DNA of 64,000 bases, from contig NC_080717.1 of assembly GCF_019097595.1 (NCBI RefSeq), positions 11,903,336 to 11,967,335 of the forward strand. The letters run 5' to 3'. Positions 58,260 to 64,000 of this stretch are shown here, piece after piece. Each line of letters begins with the position of its first letter. Position 1 is the first letter of the stretch. The translations under genes and the position numbers were made by a program. Below the pieces are notes generated by a model that ran no database searches, was not told the DNA's origin, and was given only the letters and a program-made list of their open reading frames with translations. This DNA is from Hemibagrus wyckioides (Eukaryota; Chordata; Actinopteri; Siluriformes; Bagridae).

Positions 58260-58685
58260 TTATGAAACTTGCCACTGTAGTGGAAATTTTAACAAGTAAC
58301 ATAGATAAACAAGTAACCCTTTAGGAACTCTGCTGTGTGTGTGTGTGTGTGTGGAGAGGAAGATATTAATCAGGTGGCTGTCAGTACCAGGAGCGACTTT
58401 ACTCGTGGAATGCAAGAACATCGTATATCTTGTCTTTCTATATGCTATAGCTCCTTTTATGGAAGTAAGATGTACCATTCTACAAGCGTTTCGTGCTGTT
58501 GGTCACGTATACATTTAGTTTAGGATGCACCTAAAAGTTCTATATAAGGGGGACCCGTGAAAGCAGGCCTTGCCTCTCCGCTGTGTAATCTCATTGCACT
58601 GTGTTTGAGATGCCTTTTGCCGCAGCAAAATAAAAATTCCTTTCTACTCACCCTTGTGATTTCCACTGTGATTTCCAGGGCAGAT
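58260..58685 (+). mobile_element. possible solo LTR
   Basis: A TATATAAGG box (58541-58549) is followed 80 bp later by AATAAA (58629-58634), and the stretch ends ttccagggca. A compact promoter-plus-polyA layout of this kind is typical of an LTR. No internal coding region or second LTR is seen, and the left edge is a guess. A (GT)n tract lies at 58334-58352. Confidence 0.4.
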
Positions 58686-59258
58686 ATGTTCATAACAAAA
58701 TTCTAGTCATGTTAAAAGCAGTTTCTTTGTAAAGCATCTACATTTTCACTGTATATGTACAATATCTGTTTCATGGCAATTTTTTTTTAAACACACCTAA
58801 TCTGAAGCCTTATTCAGTAGGGATTTCTTTGTGACATGTTCATTTGTTACCTAATACTTTCATATCATATTTCATTTACAAGGCCTCTTTTGCACATAAT
58901 GTAAACTCTATTATGGTGAGGTGTTCTATGTAATGTAACAATTGAAATACTAAAAGGATAATACAGTATGTCTTTGTTTATCTTTACAGCTTCACAAATA
59001 TGAGGATGCATTAAGAGATATCACTATATCTTGGAGAAAAAAAGAGATTATCTTCACATAGAAATAGCTAAGCTAAATGCTTGTAACACATAGAAACTCC
59101 ACCCAGAACAATAACAAAATACCACAATCTGCCTCTATTAAAGGTGGATGAGACTTGTTTGTGCAAATCTCATTTTATGTAATAATATAAATTGTTTGAT
59201 TAATCTAGAAAGAGGCAACCTGTGGTGAAAGGGCCAAAAGGAATAATTTGTACCACTG

Positions 59259-59863
59259 TTACCTTCGGCCTGTTTCTCTTTGCCTCGTGAAATGAATGTT
59301 GTTAGGGATGCTGTTCTACTGACAGTACAAAATAGCCATCATAACCGGACACCTTCCCAATAGAAAGCAGTTGCTGCTTCTCAGATTCAGTCCAAGTTCA
59401 GCTGCCACCCTCATTATTAAGAAGTTTGCTTTGTTCCCGTGCCCAAGCCTGCTCCACTGCTCTCTCCTTTACCAGCTTCTCTGGCTTCATTGGCTGAGGC
59501 GCCATAACGCACGTTCAGGCCTAGCATCCCAGTCTGGAGTTAAATGTCGGCCAGACGCCTGGTCTTGCCACCCACTATTGATGTCATCTGTGTCACAGTG
59601 ACACTGACACCATTCTCCAGGACACGTCCCCCTGTACCGCTTATTACAAGTTCCTCCTCTAGTTGCCTAGTCGCTGACGATCCTCACTAGTTGATTATGG
59701 AGAATTTTATGCCCTTGCCAAAGATGGTGGGGAGAGTTGAGATAAGAGGTGTCTGGGCCAATTGTTGGTGCAGGCAGCTGATGGACTGAGACATTGGTAA
59801 CCTTTCTAAGGAGATGAAGGCTCTTAATTGCCTCTGTAGCTCACATTGAATACCCAGAACAAC
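59259..59863 (-). pseudogene. tenm1: teneurin relic, last exon (C-terminus)
   Basis: The minus strand reads VLGIQCELQRQLRAFISLER (after an acceptor-like cttctgctcctag), then FGKGIKF, then after a deletion LENGVSVTVTQMTSIVGGKT and RRLADI-stop, then LGLNVRYG. A frame change leads to ERAVEQAWAREQSKLLNNEG, a stop, [20 protein letters not shown] and VLSVEQHP. Another shift gives NNIHFTRQRETGRR and the stop at 59259. This is the teneurin C-terminal toxin-like/TCAP region to the last residue, with at least two stops, two frameshifts and two deletions. Teneurins are large synaptic adhesion receptors; this copy cannot make one. Confidence 0.88.
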
Positions 59864-61094
59864 CTAGGAGCAGAAGAAGAGACCACTGACCTAAATTTGT
59901 AATATAATCATAAAAAAATCAATAGATTTGCCCAAAGTACACACAAAGCTCTAACAACATAAAACTAACACACATGCAATCACATTTTCTATGATGTTAA
60001 AATGAATAATTATTCATGTATTCCTCTAATAATATAGTAATATGTATAAAAACATGAATTAACACTTATTTGCAAAGAACACAATAGATTCATGAAGAAA
60101 GATTTTAAACTGACACAAAAATATTAAAAATATATTCTTATCTGCCATTTTATCAGGACCTTAATCATTCATTATCAATCAATCATGTGCTAGCAGGACA
60201 ATGCATAAAATCATGCACATACACAATAGCTTCAGTTAAATTTCACATCAAACATAATAATCAATCTCATTAGCTTCGAAGTGGTGGTTGGTCAGAGAGT
60301 GTTTTGGATTGAACAGCGTTGGAAAAAGACAAAGCATTTTTTACCAATCTTTAACTGTACAATACAGTACTACAGGACACATACATAAAATATCACAGAC
60401 TACTATACAGCATGTGTTGACCATTATGCAATTTGTAAACAGCACCATGGGTTAAAAACCTGTTACCCAATTTGGCTAAAAATTTTGAATTGCATCATTT
60501 TGGATCCAGAGTTGCCACAGTGTGCTACTGCTGCACTGCCATCTTGGATCTATTTCTTACACTTACACACTTTGTACATAGCACAAAGAGTTATTATACC
60601 AAGTAATTATACCAAGCAAGTGCTAATAATCATCAATTTCATATATAGGTTGAAACAGTCACTGACTGAAACAGAAAAAGCTGTGTAGGAGGCTTAAACC
60701 TGGGTGAGGAACAGCCAAACTCTGCTACTACCCGTAGGGACCTAAGAGAGCATGGATATATTTTTAATATCTCTGCACGCTCTACCCTGTGCTGACTGTG
60801 TGATACCATTTAATTCATTACCTCATCTTATCCTTGTCCTAGAAATTCTTTCTGTTCTGTTTTGATGAACATGAGCTAAACACAGACACTTGCTGACAGT
60901 TTCTTCTTCTAGAATTTGGATAACCATTTTCATAATAAACTGGCCAAACGGCCAAGAAACATGTCAACCACCACATCTGTTTTTGTTGACATCTTGAATA
61001 TTACAACTTTCTCCTGTATAAATAGGAGTTTTAGGAGTTTTGCTATGTGGTTCTTTGGTAAAAAGCTTTCCTGATATCAGTAGAGACTCAGTCT

Positions 61095-61320
61095 TCTTCT
61101 CTGAGTGAACCCTAAAATTCTAACAGGTGAGGTTGTGGAAGACAACCAGCATCAGCAAGGTCTCTCCCAGGCAAAGGTTTCAAAGCTGACTGGGGTTTCA
61201 AGATGTGCTGTTCAAGCTATTTTGAAGAAGCACAGACGAACGGGCATTGTTGAGGACTGTAGACGCAGTGGTCGGTCAAGGAAACTTAATGCAGCAGATG
61301 AATGCTTACTTCCCCTTGAC
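61095..61320 (+). mobile_element. Tc1-like transposase N-terminus (plus strand)
   Basis: Reads VEDNQHQQGLSQAKVSKLTG, then VSRCAVQAILKKHRRTGIVE and CRRSGRSRKLNAADE. This is the paired-like DNA-binding N-terminus of a Tc1 transposase. It breaks off after the GRSRKL hinge. Confidence 0.8.
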
Positions 61321-61329
61321 ATCGGATGT

Positions 61330-61725
61330 ACAGCAGTGCCATCAGCAAAAATGGAAAATAAAGGAACAGAAGAGAAATCCAAATCAAATCAATATTTGGT
61401 GTGACCAGTAAAACAGCATCAGTTCTTCTAGATACACTTCTATACAGTTTTCAAATGAACTTGGAAGGTAGGTTGTTCCAAACATCTTGGAGAACTAACC
61501 ACAGATCTTCTGTGGATGTAGCCTGCCTCAAACCCTCCTGTCTCTTCATGTAATCCCAGACAGACTTGACGATGTTGAGATCAGGGCTCTGTGGGTGCGA
61601 AACCATCACTTCCAGGACTCCTTGTTCTTTTCTATGGTGAAGATAGTTCTCAATGACATTGGCTGTATGTTTGGGGTTGTTATCCCACTGGAAAATAAAT
61701 TTGGGGCCTTTATTATTCACTTATA
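61330..61725 (-). mobile_element. Tc1-like transposase C-terminus (minus strand)
   Basis: The frame 61451-61720 reads FQWDNNPKHTANVIENYL (second catalytic Asp), then HPQSPDLNIVKSVWDYMKRQ, where the catalytic Glu (usual NIIESVW) is Lys. It points the opposite way to the N-terminal piece 10-150 bp to its left. Confidence 0.85.
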
Positions 61726-61794
61726 GAACTGGTTACTACTATAAATAATATAAGTCTGTATGATATTTTAGGAATTTTAGAAATTCTACTTTAC

Positions 61795-62816
61795 CTGAAG
61801 TGAATTGAGTGAACTCCTCAATATCTCCCACTAGGCAATTGTTTTTAAAGGTGTAGAGATTGAATGGCTTTAGGTTGGCACTGAGCTTTTCCACAAGTTG
61901 TAGTCTGGTGTTGTCCACCTACCTTGGAGTGCCAGTATTGTCACAAGCCACATACTACTCCTCATTGCTGCTTAGCTCCATAGCAATGATGTGACCTTGA
62001 AGGTCATAATCATGGGAGGTGATTTCTTAACTACTGTGGTTATACATATGCGTTACTCTGGTGGGATTATCAAGAGCTGCATAGAAAAACTGCAGGTGGT
62101 GCCCAGTGCTGTACTTGCAGGCAACACGCCTGCTGAGGCCATCATGGCAGTACTGGACGCTTTCCTTTGAAACCTTATTGTAGACATGTATAAGGAGCCC
62201 GTTGGAGTTGTAGTCAAAGATGTTGTCTCCCCTCATGCAGAGAAATCCATCATCATCCATTTCATTTTGTATTGAATTTCACCCATGCGGTCACGGAGAT
62301 CATAACGAAGTGGCATGAGCCTAGCGCTGGTGCCATGCCTCATGAGGTTGATGTTACCATTGAGGTCATAACTGTAACGCCACTTGGGGCGTTCATTCAT
62401 CAGTACATTCTGAAGCTGGCTGTCAGCATCATATTCATATGAATATCGTGTTATGTTGCCTTCCACACCAACCTGGATTTCGCAAACAGTGCAACTCATA
62501 TTGTCATAGTCTATTGTCATCCAATAGGCAATTTGAGGATCTCATACTGAACGTCCACAGGCATTCAATATCATGGTGTGCTTCATGGAATGTGTAAAGA
62601 TGACCTGATTAAGATCATAATATATAACACTGAACTATCCAAATTGTTTGAGGTGTCCAGATACATCCACATAACGGTAAAGATCAATGGGGAGAGGAGT
62701 CTCATTGATCATAGCTTGCATGCTGGTTACACGAAAACTGTTATAGCTGTAGTCAAAGCGAGCATTTACCAAGCCCTCCTTGCTGAATTGGAAGATCTGA
62801 CATCCAACTAGAGGCC
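61795..62816 (-). pseudogene. tenm1: teneurin relic, large upstream exon (YD-repeat region)
   Basis: After an intact acceptor (aattttttccag) the minus strand reads [40 protein letters not shown] and [20 protein letters not shown]. It continues through [71 protein letters not shown] and [20 protein letters not shown] to NHSS-stop. These are the YD repeats of the teneurin barrel. A 5-bp tandem duplication (AAATG, near 62262) shifts the frame; two more stops follow (YNHSS-TAA, NEE-TAG). A deletion joins DNTGTP to GRWTTPD. It ends KPFNLYTFKNN...TSG at donor-like gtaaag. Confidence 0.92.
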
Positions 62817-63080
62817 CTGGAAAAAATTAAATTTAGTTTAAATCATGTTTAAATTCTATACATAGCAAATGATGGTCATAATATCGACACAATTTTATTA
62901 ACATAATATTCTCTTCACTCTGATTTAATGGAGAACTTCTTAATTCTGACAAAGCTACAGCCCTCAACTCATCGGTAACATCAATTCTCATGAAAAAACA
63001 ACATGCCTTATAAACATAAAACATTAATTTACATTGTTTTACCTTCCATTTAGATTTTGCTTAAAATGTCAATTAGCATT
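62817..63080. other. no recognised gene
   Basis: Between the teneurin exon and the LINE. No further teneurin exon was recognised. Confidence 0.5.
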
Positions 63081-64000
63081 AACTATTTAACTAAATTCAA
63101 ATTAAAATTTTATTGATCACATACAAAATCATACACAGTAAGACATGTAGTGAAATGCTTTTTTACGACTGTCCTTTGTTTTGAAGGAAGAAGAATAAAC
63201 TTAAGTGTGTAGACATGAAAATATAGGGATATAGATAAAAAATAGAAAAATAGGAAAAAAACTAACAGTAGAAAAATGAAAAATATGATAGGTTATGAAA
63301 ATACAATAAGGATATGCATATACAAACATACTATTATACTGTATATACAACAGAGAGAAGAGTCCATTGTTGGGATGGCTGAGGTTCTTCATTATCTTCC
63401 TGGACTTGGTCCAGCACAGCTTTCTGTATATAGTCTCCAGGTCAGGAAGCTTGGTGCGGATGGTATGCTCAACTGATCGCACCACCCTCTGGAGAGCCTG
63501 CCTGTCCTGCTTGGTGCTGTTTCCAAACCAGGCTGTGATGCTTCCCATCAGGATGCTCTCAATGGTGCAGGTGTAGAATGTCTTTAGCACTTTTGAGGGC
63601 AGTTTAAAGTCCTTTAGGCATCTGAGATGGTATAGACGCTGCCGGGCCTTCTTCACCAGGGTGTTAATGTGACACCGGAAACTGTCTACTCTCTCCACTG
63701 GGGTCCCATTTATAGTGAGGGGCCAATCTCCTGCTTTGTGCTGAAGTCAACTATCAGTTCCTTAGTCTTGCTGATGTTCAGGAGGAGATTGTTGTCCTGG
63801 CACCATGTCTCCAGGTTTTTAATCTCCTCTAGGTAGGCCATCTCATCATTGTTGGAGATCAGGCCCACCACCACAGTATCATCCACAAACTTGATGAGAC
63901 TGGTGGAGCTGGAAGTGTCCACACAGTTGCAGGTGTACAGTGAGTACAGCAGGGGGCTCAGAACACAACCCTGGGGGGCTCCAGTGCTGAGGGTGGGTGA
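63080..64000 (-). pseudogene. LINE fragment (CR1/L2/Rex1-like), runs off the window
   Basis: Minus strand: LIKFVDDTVVVGLISNNDE (catalytic box FVDD), [20 protein letters not shown], then after a frameshift TCTIESILMGSITAWFGNS and RVVRSVEHTIRTKLPDLETI. Same family as 1950-2960, but with the catalytic Asp pair kept. The 3' UTR reaches about 63080. The 5' part lies beyond the window. Confidence 0.88.

Larger units (their letters stand above)
59864..61794 (-). other. intron of the teneurin relic
   Basis: The spacer between the two recognisable teneurin exons holds a rearranged Tc1 (61095-61725) and otherwise AT-rich DNA with nothing I recognise. Confidence 0.6.

Noticed and set aside
62578..62811. 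Plus-strand ORF over the teneurin exon
   Set aside because: It is antisense to the teneurin relic; the minus strand has the family motifs and splice acceptor.
62833..63024. Minus-strand frame (IDVTDELRAVALSELRSS) considered as another teneurin exon
   Set aside because: No teneurin motif and no supporting splice sites.

Overview
This is vertebrate nuclear DNA, almost certainly from a teleost fish. The evidence is GT-AG spliced genes, long AT-rich introns, many microsatellites, and a dense load of fish-type transposons: Tc1/mariner, hAT, piggyBac, CR1/L2/Rex1-like LINEs, Ty3/gypsy and an old endogenous retrovirus. There is no operon, CRISPR array or prokaryotic feature. A catfish or another otophysan would fit the repeat mix, but that is a guess. 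Most ORFs in the window are transposon pieces or chance frames; the host genes were found by following splice sites and reading frame.

Host genes. (1) A minus-strand gene I cannot name ends at 15.73-16.35 kb; two phase-compatible exons are visible. (2) A likely divergent promoter at 16.8-17.2 kb carries a palindromic CRE, CCAAT boxes and a CTCF-like site. (3) An APOOL/MIC27-like MICOS gene runs on the plus strand from about 17.2 to 39.7 kb. It is split by an 18.6-kb intron full of transposons, and its third exon carries two single-base deletions. (4) SH2D1A (the adaptor SAP) lies on the plus strand at 52.09-53.68 kb in three exons that look intact. (5) A decayed teneurin gene (TENM1 by position) lies on the minus strand at 59.26-62.82 kb. 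It keeps splice sites and its C-terminus but has stops, deletions and frameshifts. SH2D1A next to a teneurin matches the human Xq25 order SH2D1A-TENM1.

Layout. 1-11.7 kb: Tc1, mariner, LINE, hAT and piggyBac debris. 12-13.8 kb: Ty3/gypsy relic. 14.3-15.4 kb: LINE. 15.7-39.8 kb: unknown gene, promoter and APOOL, whose large intron holds LINE copies, a hAT inside a Tc1 (28.26-31.09 kb) and an ERV with two nested MITEs (31.65-35.64 kb). 40-43 kb: Tc1 and LINE fragments. 43.06-48.72 kb: one LINE broken by a Tc1 (itself holding a small hAT-like element) and by a younger LINE. 49.08-50.34 kb: a nearly intact Tc1. 50.4-54.1 kb: SH2D1A. 54.7-58.7 kb: Tc1 remnants and a possible solo LTR. 59.3-62.8 kb: teneurin relic with a rearranged Tc1 in its intron. 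63.1-64 kb: LINE.

I did not find a new biological system. The items most worth following up are the teneurin relic beside SH2D1A, the frameshifted APOOL exon, the unnamed minus-strand gene and the nested transposons.
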